A stretch of DNA of 64,000 nt from Patella vulgata (lineage: Eukaryota > Mollusca > Gastropoda > Patellidae). Made by a program: the position numbers and the translations under genes. Position 1 is the stretch's first letter, and every line of letters begins with the position of its first letter. Below, one piece after another: positions 13,101-20,954 of this stretch. The notes under the pieces are model-generated. The model was not told where the DNA came from. It worked only from the letters and a program-made list of their open reading frames with translations, and ran no database searches. Location: contig NC_065887.2 of assembly GCF_932274485.2 (NCBI RefSeq), positions 44,039,201 to 44,103,200 on the forward strand. Direction: 5' to 3'.

Positions 13101-13657
13101 ATACTTTTTGTGATGGATAATTTAATGTAAAAATGGATAATCGAGATTTTGTTTATTATAGAACTAACATTAGTAAGGATGATCAAGGCTGAAAATTAAA
13201 TTCAATGGCGTGAAGCAATTTGACTGAAATTGTCAGCATTTTCTGTTTTCATTATCTTTTTTTTAACTATAGCGAGAACTGTCAGATCTCTATCTAATCT
13301 TGCCTAATGCCCCATTAACATTGACAAGTTTTATCATTTAGTTTTCTTACTTGTGTATGGTAAATAGCCAATGAAAACACTGCTCTTTCAATTGTACTAT
13401 AAACCCATTAAAATCTGGTACACCATCCAGTCAATATCTATCATACAAACATCAGCCATTCTCAATATATGAAGGGTAGTGTTTAGTTCTGTCCAGTGAA
13501 ATATTTGGTTATTACAATCCACACTGAGTTCAATTTCAACTTATAAAGATAAACATTGTAAAAAAGGTGTTGATATATTTTAAATTTGATAAATTGATGT
13601 TGTGATATGTAGATGTTTTAATGTTATATATTTCAGTATTGGTTATCACAAAGCTAG
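1059..13657 (+). CDS. GOLGA4: GOLGA4 (golgin-245/p230) orthologue, C-terminal part of gene (10 exons)
   Basis: This is the 3' end of a long coiled-coil golgin gene. Ten exons with GT-AG borders keep one frame and encode about 329 residues. The first eight are rich in E, K, Q and L, as in coiled coil, and a Pro/Ser-rich linker follows. The C-terminus reads YLRNILYEYMMGKETK, then TLAKVIATVVHFDSEQTRN, then ILAREDSRYWLSQS and a stop. From memory this matches the vertebrate GOLGA4 GRIP domain (YLRKVLFEYMMGRETKTMAK...) more closely than golgin-97, GCC88 or GCC185. GRIP domains bind Arl1-GTP on trans-Golgi membranes, and the protein tethers endosome-to-Golgi carriers. The conserved GRIP Tyr is present as the first residue of the exon at 6693. 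The 5' part of the gene lies before the window. Two acceptors in the gene lie in tandem duplications. Confidence 0.93.
1520..1717 (+). CDS. GOLGA4: GOLGA4 exon b (coiled coil)
   Basis: This 198-nt exon (66 codons) follows ATTTTACAG and ends AAG|GTAGGA. It is in phase with the previous exon. It reads EKEEECRNRIINIEDKISKL and goes on as strongly charged coiled coil to NQERK. Coding-like sequence stops at the donor, although the frame stays open into the intron. Confidence 0.88.
2250..2337 (+). repeat. Retroposon 3' tail ending in (ATT)n
   Basis: The stretch ends GATATAGCGCTTTATATATGG followed by an ATT microsatellite. The same kind of ending occurs at 33930-34015. It is probably the 3' end of a SINE or LINE whose upstream part I cannot delimit. 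Confidence 0.4.
2405..2455 (+). CDS. GOLGA4: GOLGA4 exon c (51 nt)
   Basis: A short in-phase exon of 17 codons, SADQLAHVQFDPLLQQE, between TATTTTAG and GAG|GTACCT. It is the least certain exon of the gene because it is short, but phase and splice sites fit both neighbours. Confidence 0.65.
2740..3310 (+). repeat. Diverged satellite-like repeat in GOLGA4 intron
   Basis: The phrases CGGACCATAACTT, GGTTGTGGACC and TAGAGGTCACAATTTTTATC recur three times at about 135-260 bp spacing with many changes. The same family occurs at 7590-8200. It looks like old tandem copies of an interspersed repeat. Confidence 0.5.
3624..3748 (+). CDS. GOLGA4: GOLGA4 exon d (coiled coil)
   Basis: A 125-nt exon, 41 codons plus two bases, starting EMVQQNQRSLTAMQNNAPGS and ending ...EETNERH plus AA, followed by GTAAGA. 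The split Lys codon is completed by the A that opens the next exon. The downstream intron begins with an 85-bp tandem array. Confidence 0.88.
3766..4190 (+). repeat. 85-bp tandem array in GOLGA4 intron
   Basis: Nearly five copies of an 85-bp unit start with GATCTCCTCCCACTCGGGGC at 3768, 3853, 3938, 4023 and 4108. Copies differ by only a few bases, so the array is young. It begins about 20 bp after the donor of the exon ending at 3748. Confidence 0.93.
4349..4432 (+). repeat. 42-bp tandem duplication of a splice acceptor
   Basis: AATCACCATGTGGGTTGTTT and the following ATTTTATAGATTG occur at 4349 and again at 4391. Each copy holds a complete 3' splice site, with AG at 4376-4377 and 4418-4419. 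Confidence 0.93.
4420..4576 (+). CDS. GOLGA4: GOLGA4 exon e, with duplicated acceptor
   Basis: A 157-nt exon: one base completes the previous codon, then 52 codons from LEIADLKSQQQMSGGNLPTP to FHNMDLQ, ending CAG|GTGAGT. The acceptor and the bases around it are tandemly duplicated 42 bp upstream, so an alternative start at 4378 would add 14 codons in frame (LPTLNHHVGCLFYR) with no stop. The downstream acceptor is preferred because the inserted residues do not look like golgin sequence. Confidence 0.87.
4998..5160 (+). repeat. 56-bp triplicated splice acceptor
   Basis: A unit with TATGTGTGTGTATTTTGTAG and the first part of the exon occurs three times, with AG ends at 5025, 5081 and 5137. The first two copies run into stop codons. 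Confidence 0.93.
5138..5206 (+). CDS. GOLGA4: GOLGA4 exon f, with triplicated acceptor
   Basis: A 69-nt exon (23 codons), AHVDQLNGELTQVKERENEL plus NNK, ending AAG|GTGATA. The acceptor and first part of the exon are repeated twice upstream with a 56-bp period. Only the third copy leads into open coding sequence. Confidence 0.88.
5753..5863 (+). CDS. GOLGA4: GOLGA4 exon g (linker before GRIP)
   Basis: A 111-nt exon (37 codons) from VQILEHKIAYPNDDPPLSPN to LLHEPTEIE, between TTATTAG and GAG|GTAATT. The Pro- and Ser-rich stretch is the flexible linker between the last coiled coil and the GRIP domain. It ends with the Glu just before the GRIP Tyr. Confidence 0.88.
5965..6190 (+). mobile_element. 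MITE with CCCCGAGTTCAC inverted ends, copy 1
   Basis: This is a 226-bp near-palindrome. It begins CCCCGAGTTCACATAGCATT and ends with the inverse, AATGCTCTGTGAACTTGGGG. No coding sequence is present, so it is a non-autonomous DNA transposon of unassigned superfamily. Copy 2 is at 11669-11906. No clear target duplication survives. Confidence 0.8.
6693..6740 (+). CDS. GOLGA4: GOLGA4 exon h, GRIP domain first helix
   Basis: A 48-nt exon encoding exactly YLRNILYEYMMGKETK between ATATTTCAG and AAA|GTAAGT. It holds the diagnostic GOLGA4-type GRIP sequence, including the conserved Tyr needed for Arl1 binding in the vertebrate protein. Confidence 0.93.
6855..7175 (+). repeat. Diverged direct repeat pair, about 205 bp apart
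   Basis: AATGTCAAAATACGGGTC, an ATATGAAATTCCAG block and a segment with AAGCATGTTC/AAGTATGTTTC occur twice, at about 6868 and 7096. The intron is otherwise unremarkable. Confidence 0.5.
7590..8240 (+). repeat. Diverged copies of the 2740-3310 repeat family
   Basis: Phrases such as TTGGACCATAACTTACTG, GACCCCTGATTGTAGG and CCAAGGTTGTGGAC match the family seen earlier in the gene. Order and spacing are irregular. Confidence 0.5.
8531..8738 (+). mobile_element. SINE family B, 5'-truncated
   Basis: It starts at CTGGCGTGGTTTCGAATCCC (B-box region), runs through the CCTCCGGTTTCC core, and ends GTGGACGTTAAACCCCATTTC plus TCTCTTT. It is intronic in GOLGA4. Confidence 0.85.
9015..9095 (+). CDS. GOLGA4: GOLGA4 exon i, GRIP domain second half
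   Basis: An 81-nt exon of 27 codons (TLAKVIATVVHFDSEQTRNI then LAREDSR) between GATTTCAG and AGG|GTAAGC. It is the second helical part of the GRIP domain and matches the vertebrate TMAKVITTVLKF...EREDAR pattern from memory. Confidence 0.93.
9824..10325 (+). mobile_element. TTAA-flanked non-autonomous DNA transposon, copy 1
   Basis: About 500 bp lie between two TTAA tetranucleotides and match 46609-47106 along the full length. The termini are imperfect inverted repeats: AGTAGCCAAGTCTCTAACT on the left against AGATTTAGCTCCT-type sequence on the right of the other copy. The TTAA sites suggest a piggyBac-like integrase, but no transposase is present. An open frame at 10015-10347 is not conserved as protein. 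Confidence 0.7.
11541..12008 (+). mobile_element. SINE family B split by a nested MITE
   Basis: The head (GGATGGCCAAGGGGC...) runs to TCTCCTGG. Then a MITE intervenes, and the SINE resumes at TCCTCTGTTTCCTCC and runs to TTTGTGTCAAGTGGAC. The SINE must be older than the MITE. The 3' tail merges into a 92-bp array. Confidence 0.75.
11669..11906 (+). mobile_element. MITE with CCCCGAGTTCAC inverted ends, copy 2
   Basis: This 238-bp element has the same inverted ends as 5965-6190 and begins CCCCGAGTTCACAAAGCATT. It is flanked by CCTGG on both sides (11664-11668 and 11907-11911), consistent with a 5-bp target duplication. It is inserted in a family-B SINE, which supports precise transposition. Confidence 0.85.
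12009..12290 (+). repeat. 92-bp tandem array built from a SINE tail and head
   Basis: Three copies, marked by GGGTCAGCGC or GGGTTAGC at 12049, 12141 and 12233, join a pyrimidine tail to the GCACGCTGTATCATAGGTCTG head of the next family-B SINE. It looks like tandem growth at a tail-to-head SINE junction. Confidence 0.8.
12233..12489 (+). mobile_element. SINE family B copy
   Basis: It continues from the 92-bp array through TTGTACGTGACAAGGAGTAG, the CTCCGGTTTCCTCCCACTGC core and GTGGACGTTAAACCCCATTTC to a TCTCTCTT tail. It is nearly complete apart from the altered head. Confidence 0.85.
12490..13636 (+). other. Rest of the last GOLGA4 intron
   Basis: AT-rich intron with no exon, transposon or tandem repeat that I can support. 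The acceptor ATATTTCAG ends it. Confidence 0.5.
13637..13657 (+). CDS. GOLGA4: GOLGA4 terminal exon, coding part
   Basis: After ATATTTCAG comes TAT TGG TTA TCA CAA AGC TAG, giving YWLSQS and the stop. It corresponds to the short C-terminal tail (SWLRSSS in one vertebrate isoform, from memory). It follows a 4.5-kb intron and the 3' UTR continues downstream. Confidence 0.85.
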   Translation, partial: YWLSQS

Positions 13658-15800
13658 TACAGTCTAGAGACACAGTCTAGAGATGTATATAAACCTAAAT
13701 TATTATATAAACCATTCATCAACCTGATCATATATTCAACAGAATTAAAGTACATGTATATCACATTTATAAATCTATTGTGGCCCTTATGCTCAGTTCA
13801 ACAGAAAACTCAGATATGTCCTATTTATAGATTGATCAAGTGTATCTGTAGATTGAGCAAGTTGAATATATAATATAATTGTATATTGAGCAAGTTGAAT
13901 GTATTTGTTATTGTTATATTATATACCTAGTAGCTTATTACTTGTCTATATATTGTTATGTTATTTATATTATTTATACTAAGAGAGGAGTCTTTCTATA
14001 ATATTAATATTGGTACCTTTACAAAACATTGAAGACAGGATTTCTAATTTGTAGTAGGCTACTACCTGTAAAGATGGTACATCATGGCATTCAAATGCAA
14101 TTCAAAATGGATCCATTTCTAAAGATTCATCATTTTCAGCTGATCGAGGTCAAATAAATTTTAAAATCCATTAGGGTTTAAAGGGCAATTAAACTATATC
14201 AAACTGTTCAAACAAATTACTTCAAATTTAATTATTAGAATAATTTGAGGTGAATTGAGAAAAGATATGAAACCAGGTGAAAGATAAGTGAAATGATTAC
14301 CGTAATATTAATATTAATTTTCACTGTACAGTCTAAACCACAGAGTTTGCTCTTAGTCTAGTTTTACAGGTCTATTTGATATTGACTTTAAACAAGATTA
14401 ATGCCTGTAGAGTTAAATATTTCTATCTATATTATACTCAGTATGCTATAAGTGTGCCTTGAGATGTTGATTTAAAGTTATTTACCCAACAGTTATAGGT
14501 GTTGCTGGCTTGTTGACATCATCTGCAGACCATTGGCAATGTTACAAAATTTTACTTCTTCATATATATATTTGTAAATACTGAAATAGTCGAATCATTT
14601 TGGGTCCGATATTGATGATTTAACTTTACAAAATCTCTCAAATGATGAGGAGTAGCTTTAAACATGTATTTTTATAATAAAGTGATTTTTTTGTTTCTCT
14701 TTCTTATTTAATGCTCATAAAATTCAAGTTTCCTATCAATAAATAAATACTGCCATTGAAGATAAGGTTCCCTGACTAAACTTTTATTATTATAGTCATT
14801 TTTATAGACTTAAATTAACCGCAATGAAATATGTAAATTATTAAAAAGTATCAACCACTAATTAATACTAGTATTAGTAGTATGTTATAATAATACCCAG
14901 GTAGTAGAAGTAATGTTATAATACCCAGGTAGTAGAAGTAATGTTATAATTGTATTTGTTTATAGTAATTATATATAAATTATCTCAATTGGTATTGAAC
15001 CTAACATTGACCACCATTACCAACAGTATACTTGTTAGTTGAATTTGTGATGAGAGGTCAGTATTCAAGGCTATAGTTGATCTTTGTTTTGTTAGAACTG
15101 AGTTTTAATTCATTCTATAATTGTTTCAACAAATAAACCTATGTTACATATGATATAATTTATAATTAACCGTCAAAGATACTCATTGTATAAAATTAAA
15201 ATCAAGGATTTGGCCAGGAGATAAACAGTGTCTAGTTCTGTAGTTTGGTCATCCAGACATCAATCTTGTGTTGATTTATGTCCATCAGAAATGGCCAGTC
15301 AAACATTTAGCATTTTTATAAAAAAAAATATAATGGTGAGATGTCTGGTGTTTTGAAAAACATGAGTTTAATACAGGTGTGTTATAAAACATCCTATTTA
15401 CCTGTAATTAAGTTGGTAATTTATGATTTAATTTAGAATAAGCTAAATATCAATGTTTGTTCAGTCTGATTATTATACATTATAGGAGTGATTTATTACA
15501 ATTATTGTTATATATATATAGATTGACTTTTATATACACTGATTAAATATATATTTAAAATGGAATATATATCTTTATTAAATGGATAAAGTGCAATGAT
15601 AACAAACAATACACTTCTACTTGTTTAATGGATAAAGTGCAATGATAACAAACAATACACTTCTACTTGTTTATTATATTTAAGAGCTCATAGCCCCGAA
15701 TTCGCTCAACCATCCATTTTCGGGCAATGTATTTCCATTTTTCAGGCACAGACATCAGAGAATGAGACAATATATTACAGAAATATAATTGTAAAGTGAA
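13658..15800 (+). other. GOLGA4 3' UTR and AT-rich flank
   Basis: No reading frame or transposon is recognisable here apart from short duplications (about 14890-14950 and 15588-15665, two copies each). Candidate poly(A) signals exist, such as AATAAA near 14677, but the true cleavage site cannot be chosen from sequence alone. Confidence 0.5.
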
Positions 15801-16010
15801 TAGGGGAGGTGGGATGGCCAAATGGTTAGCCGGTCAAGTGGCGTGGTTTCAATTCCCTGCTTGTACGTGACAGGTAGTAGGGTCACCTGTCCAACCCTGT
15901 GAGTTTTCTCCGGGTCCTCCCACTGCTAAAGACCCACACACACAAGCGACTTATTGAAATAAAATGGAAGTTTGTGTCAGTGAACTTTAAACCACATTTC
16001 TGTCTCTCCC
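15801..16010 (+). mobile_element. SINE family B with 11-bp target duplication
   Basis: A nearly full element has the A-box region GATGGCCAAATGG, B-box region GTGGTTTCAATTCCC, a shortened core and a CATTTCTGTCTCTCCC end. TGTAAAGTGAA occurs directly before it (15790-15800) and after it (16011-16021), an intact target-site duplication typical of LINE-mediated insertion. Confidence 0.9.
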
Positions 16011-16306
16011 TGTAAAGTGAACACTATAATACTTAAGAACTCATGCAATAACATTTGTGGAAAACTCATTTTAGTTAATGATTGATTCATTCTGAAAATT
16101 CGGGTGACAAAGAAAGTTTTCGGGCAGGTAGTCTCAGCTCTCCCCTGGGCCTATGGAAGAGCTTATTCATAACAACAGATCCTGTTTACCATAAATAACC
16201 TTATCCTATTTATAACAATACTTTTGAAGCATTAAACTCGACCTGACCCAAACCCTCTTCCTAACAGTAAGTGCTTGTATATTGTACCCTTTCATACAGT
16301 ACTAAA

Positions 16307-17028
16307 TATACTCTTCAAAAAAAGTAGGGGATATTGAAATGCAAATACCTATGCAGGTTGTGATATGATAAATAGTCATGGACACTTGACATGCTTTGAG
16401 AGTATGTTCACAGATGAAGAACTTATCACCCGACAGAACCACTGAGCTGCATATGCAGCCATACACGTGGGTGGGGGGGGGGTGTCATTGTCAAATTTGA
16501 CATTTCAAGGAAGGGTTGATGAAAACTGCCGCTTGCTGGTTTATCCTATCCATGTTTGCTTTCCTATCGGTTTTGCATAAGATTTACTGTGTATCTTTGC
16601 TTTAGTGTGTTTCGTTTAATTTGATCGGGAGACGTGTTGGTCGACGTCAACGTCAGCACTGCAAGAATTTGTCAGCACTGCAAGAATTGGTCGTGGCACT
16701 GCAAGAGGAGTGGGTCAGATTGCCCCAAATCGTGATTATACGGTTGATTAGGAGCATGCCACGACGAATTGCTGAATGTCTGAGGATTGGTGGAGAAATT
16801 ACTCATTATTAAGATAAAAATCAAAAACGTCCATTTTCACCTTTGACAGTGTATCTCTTTGTGAGTGAAATGGGACGTCAGATAAGCCGCCCATATGAAC
16901 TGTTTATGTTCATGTGTAGGCAATTGGCCTGTTATTAACATACACTGGTTACCTCTAATAAAAACAGCAGTGCATTTCCGCAGTTTTGTATTGTTTCTGA
17001 ATATCCCCTACTTTTTTTGAAGAGTATA
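16307..17028 (+). mobile_element. Tc1/mariner-type element, internally deleted
   Basis: Near-perfect inverted ends (TATACTCTTCAAAAAAAGTA on the left, its inverse ending GAAGAGTATA on the right) enclose about 720 bp, with TA at the borders. A fragment at 16660-16812 encodes ALQEEWVRLPQIVIIRLIRS, MPRRIAECLRIGG and THY before a stop. That resembles the C-terminus of Tc1-family transposases (LIRSMRRR...ARGGHTRY, from memory). Most of the transposase, including the catalytic core, is gone, so it is non-autonomous. Confidence 0.85.
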
Positions 17029-17057
17029 TTATTCTACTTGCAGTGAATTTTTCTTCA

Positions 17058-17612
17058 AATTGGCCAAAGATGAGTTGGGATACAAACCTAGCACCACGTG
17101 GTGTACAAATTGGTCAAAGGTGGACTGGGACGCAAACCCAGAACCATGGTGTGTACAAATTGGTCGAAGGTGCGTTGGGATGCAAACCTAGCTAGAACCA
17201 CGGCTGTACAAATTGGTCGAAGATGGGTTGGGATATAAACCTAGAACCACGGGGTGTACAAATTGGTCGAAGGTGCGTTGGGATACAAACCTAGAACCAC
17301 GGCGTGTACAAATTGGTCGAAGGTGGGTTGGGATACAAACTTAGAACCACGGTGTGTACAAATTAGACGAAGGTGGGATAGGATACAAAACTAGAACCAC
17401 GCCCTGTACAAATTGATCGAAAGTGGGTCGAGATAGAAATCTAGTACCATGGCATGTACAAATTGGTCGAAGGTGGTGGGATGCAAACCTAAAACCACCG
17501 CATGTACAAATTGTTCTAAGGTGGGTTGGGATGCAAACCTTGAACCACAGCGTGAACAAATTGGTCAAAGGTGGGATGGGATGCAAACCTTGAACCATGG
17601 CATGCACAAACC
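17058..17612 (+). repeat. 50-bp minisatellite, about 11 copies
   Basis: The unit contains GTGTACAAATTGGTCGAAGG, TGGGTTGGGATACAAACC and AGAACCACGG. Copies are 80-90 percent alike by eye. It begins 30 bp after the Tc1-like element. Confidence 0.9.
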
Positions 17613-18429
17613 CTGTAACTAGTTGACGAACATATCATCGTAGTCAACCTAATAACCTCGTTATCCTTCCGCCTCGAAATCATGAATATTTATCAAAACC
17701 TGGCAAAAAATGTTAGTTCAAGCCCTCTTCGTCCATTCTAGACCACAAAATAAACAAAAATGGGCATTCCAAAGGGGAGAAAAGAGACAGAGGGAGAATT
17801 GCTATAAACAGACGAACTAATAATGGTGATGGTGAAAGTTAATAATGGTCTGCCTCCTATATGGACACAGCTCACCAAATATTCCGATGATTTTCGATGT
17901 TTTAAAGTAATTTATTATTAACACAAAATAATATGTAAACAGGAAGGCTATTTGATATTTGCAAAGCGAATCCCGGTGTTTATAATTGAATTTCGGTGTT
18001 TACAGGGAATTCCGGTAAATTCCGGTGTTTCCAGGGAATTCCGGTGAATGCCGGTGATTAGTCTCCCGGTTGTTTAGGTAGGGGCCTACATCATGACAAT
18101 CTGTTTCCCCTCATGCTGTTAAGTACTGAAGTAAGGCTATTTACTCTTTACCTTGCAGCATCCCCATAATACTTCACATTTCATTATAGGTAATAGAGTG
18201 TTGAATGGAGGTTTCCTTTAAAATGAACGTCTTCCTTAATCGGAATGTTGTCTTTCAGGTACTCCATATTTCTGGAACTACTCACGAACAAGAAAGTGAG
18301 TGGTCTTAAATTTTCCTCGATTACACGTTGGAATTGCTACAGTTGAGGTTGTAACAAAACACATCGTTCACAAGCTCTGCAAATATCCATCACATGAACT
18401 AAAATGAAACGAGGAATTTACGTCCTACA
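17613..18429. other. Intergenic, no gene seen
   Basis: Only a short imperfect run of AATTCCGGTG/CAGGGAATTCCGG units near 17985-18060 stands out. No exon or transposon could be supported. Confidence 0.4.
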
Positions 18430-18505
18430 GGGCCCTGTTTCACGAAATTTTAACTAAAGACAAAATCCAAATTTTATCTTAGCTAAAATTTCGTGAAACA
18501 GGCCC
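18430..18505 (+). mobile_element. 76-bp palindromic MITE
   Basis: Left end GGCCCTGTTTCACGAAATTT and right end AAATTTCGTGAAACAGGCCC are inverse copies, leaving only about 30 bp between the arms. It would form a strong hairpin. Related ends occur at 25243-25380. Confidence 0.8.
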
Positions 18506-18769
18506 TTGTTCTGCTGCTTATGATGGAAAGTTTGTCCGGACAGCGACGGTACGTCTAATCTTATATCGCATTCAAACTGTCAAGGTTTAATTTTACATGC
18601 ATACCAATATGTAAACAGGAACTCGGTTGTTGTTTCGTATCAGTAAACATGTTGTCGGTGGAAGAGAAGGCTACCTGTCAAATCAAACCGAGCTGTAGTA
18701 AAACTACACGCCATACTGTTACTGCTGTTAGCTTCCAAGAATCTCAGGAGGAATTTAGTTTTTTGTTTT

Positions 18770-19210
18770 AAAAGAATAGGGAAAGGGTGGGTTGGGTTCG
18801 AACGAGGCCACGAGTACTCAGTTGGATTTCGATGAAGCGTTGTAGTGGTGGAGAAGCTCCTGTCAAGTGAAGTAGAAGATTGAACCCTATCCTCCGCATA
18901 CCAGCCGCTTGTAAAATAAACATGGTCACTTGCGCAATGTGGGGAAGGAGAATTTTACTGGGACTATCAGGAATCCGGCGTTTCGCCCAATCTAAACGAC
19001 TAGGCATAGTTTCCGTGTCGGCATCACAGGCGTCACACCCCCCCCCCCCCCGCCGGCGAACATCACAGATGCCACCCCGACCATGTGAAGGCCGGAATTC
19101 ACAAATCACAATGATTCTTCTCGACCTACGCCGGGAGATTTTAGTCGACAGTCCAATAAAATAACCGCCCGTTCCACACAGGGGACTGGAACCCGGGTCT
19201 ATGACCGATC
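18770..19210 (-). repeat. Probable old SINE-like fragment
   Basis: Parts such as CAATCTAAACGACTAGGCAT resemble CATCTGAACGACTAGACGC at about 19824 and CTATCTGAATGACTAAGCAC at about 54742. That suggests a third tRNA-headed family in minus orientation. A 13-bp C run lies inside. Boundaries are uncertain. Confidence 0.4.
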
Positions 19211-19689
19211 GACTATTCGATTTGGATGCTGAATGTAAATAATAAACGTAATTGAATCTTTTCTCGACTAATATTCCTTTTAGAACTTTGACAATATTAC
19301 GGTTTGCCAGGGTTTCAAACGACGATGGTGTACAATAAAATATAAAACACAGATTTCAAGTATATTTTATTGATAAATAATTAAAGATACATAATATAAG
19401 ATTTAGATAAACAGCTGCTTGTTCTTACTATAATAGTTCAAAAATAGATAATGCAAAATGAATGTTGTTGGATGTTGAGGTATTTTTACTAATCTGTTGT
19501 CGGATGTTGTGGTATTTTTACTGATATGAGGTAGAACACAATCTGTTGTGATGTGGAGTGTTTTTATTTTCAATAGATAATAAACTTGTCAGGTGTTTTT
19601 ATCAAACGAGGTAGAATCCGATTTCCTGAGTAATACCCCCCCCCCCTCCGGTGTTTATTCACCACATGTCTTTGCCATAGAAATTATGA

Positions 19690-19960
19690 GACTAACATAC
19701 GGTAATTATATACTATGTGGTTACGTGTGCGAAAGTTCTTGGTGGAACAGTGGACATTCAACCTACCATGGGATCTTTTACGCACGCAACCAATTTTTAC
19801 ACGGAACCTCGGCCTTTTGTCCCATCTGAACGACTAGACGCACTTTCATTTGTCAACTCCACATTAGCCACCCCTGGAAAGTGATACCCCATGTTCCTGA
19901 GCAACGACTGCGAGTTTTACAAGCCTTCTATTGAGGATGCCGAAACCCAGTCCGTGGCAC
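19690..19960 (-). repeat. Diverged SINE A-like fragment
   Basis: GGGATCTTTTACGCACGC and CCATCTGAACGACTAGACGC are complementary to the family-A phrases GCACGTAAAAGATCCC and CTAGTCGTTCGGATG. The rest is too changed to align by eye. Confidence 0.5.
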
Positions 19961-19994
19961 GGAACATTACATAGACCCTCAACCAATAACCAAT

Positions 19995-20215
19995 TGAAGA
20001 AATGTTCATAGAATTTACAGACTCAAACCCACTTACGATTTAAAGAAATGTTCATGGAATTTACAGACTCAAACCCACTTACGATTTAAAGAAATGTTCA
20101 TGGAATTTACGAACCGTCACCCACTTACGACTTAAGGAAATGTACGTAAAATTTACAAAACGTCACCCACTTACGACTTGAAGAAATGTTCGTAAAATTT
20201 ACAGAACGTTATTGA
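19995..20215 (+). repeat. 48-bp tandem repeat, about 5 copies
   Basis: The unit AAGAAATGTTCATGGAATTT plus ACAGACTCAAACCCACTTAC recurs at 48-bp spacing and decays toward the right, just downstream of the stop of the fibrinogen-like gene. Confidence 0.85.
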
Positions 20216-20286
20216 GTAGCGTCATAGAATTTAGATACGGCCATTGAGTAGCGACGTAACAAACTATTCGTAGACGTTACAGACCA

Positions 20287-20954
20287 TCATTCAGTATCAT
20301 AAAAATACTGTAACAAAAGCTGAGATTGATATAATTTGACCTCAAGATCGGGTCCCGATAATCGAGGCCATTTAAATAATGGAGTAGCATCATTCATATT
20401 AGGAGCAACATAGGCACAACCAGTATTATACCACCATGCAAATTGATTTACAGATGCACAGCCATGTTGATCGTGATCAATTGTACCAAATCCAGATCCA
20501 TTCATATTCTTAGTAGCTTGTCCATATCCTGAAAACCCGTCCTCCCCATCGTGGCAATTAACTTGCACCCCCAACAAATCGCGACATTTGTCAAACGAAT
20601 CGTAATAAATGGCGTAGTTATCAGATTCTGGACCCAGTCTGAAATTGTTATAAAACAATACTGTATAAATGTCAGGCAATTTATGAACTTGAACCATGAG
20701 ATCATATCGTGCGTGTTTTGTTAGTTGATGAATGACCTCCAACCCAGACCAAAGTCCTTTACCGGAACCAGCATAAAACCCATCTTTATATTCCTGCCAA
20801 CTCCTCGCGTACTGATTGGGGTTGAGAAAGAACAAAAAAAGACTGAACATGACAGTTCCCCTTTGGGAACAGTAGACCTCGTATGTTATTTCACTTTTCA
20901 GAGGTTTTACTTGGAGTTTGGTGTTGGAGGCTGGATCAACCCACTCTGAACAAT
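20287..20954 (-). CDS. PAN-EGF-FBG gene exon 3: fibrinogen-like domain
   Basis: After TTTGTTTTCAG the exon completes an Asp codon and reads DCSEWVDPASNTKLQVKPLK. Landmarks follow: YEVYC, ARSWQEYKDGF, LWSGLEVIHQLT, DNYAIYYDSF, FGTIDHDQHGCA and FAWWYNTGC. These match the order of FBG domains, including the DxD...CA calcium-site region and the WWY...C motif. An extra Cys pair (KCRDLLGVQVNC) is present. The domain ends at a stop at 20287. Confidence 0.88.
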
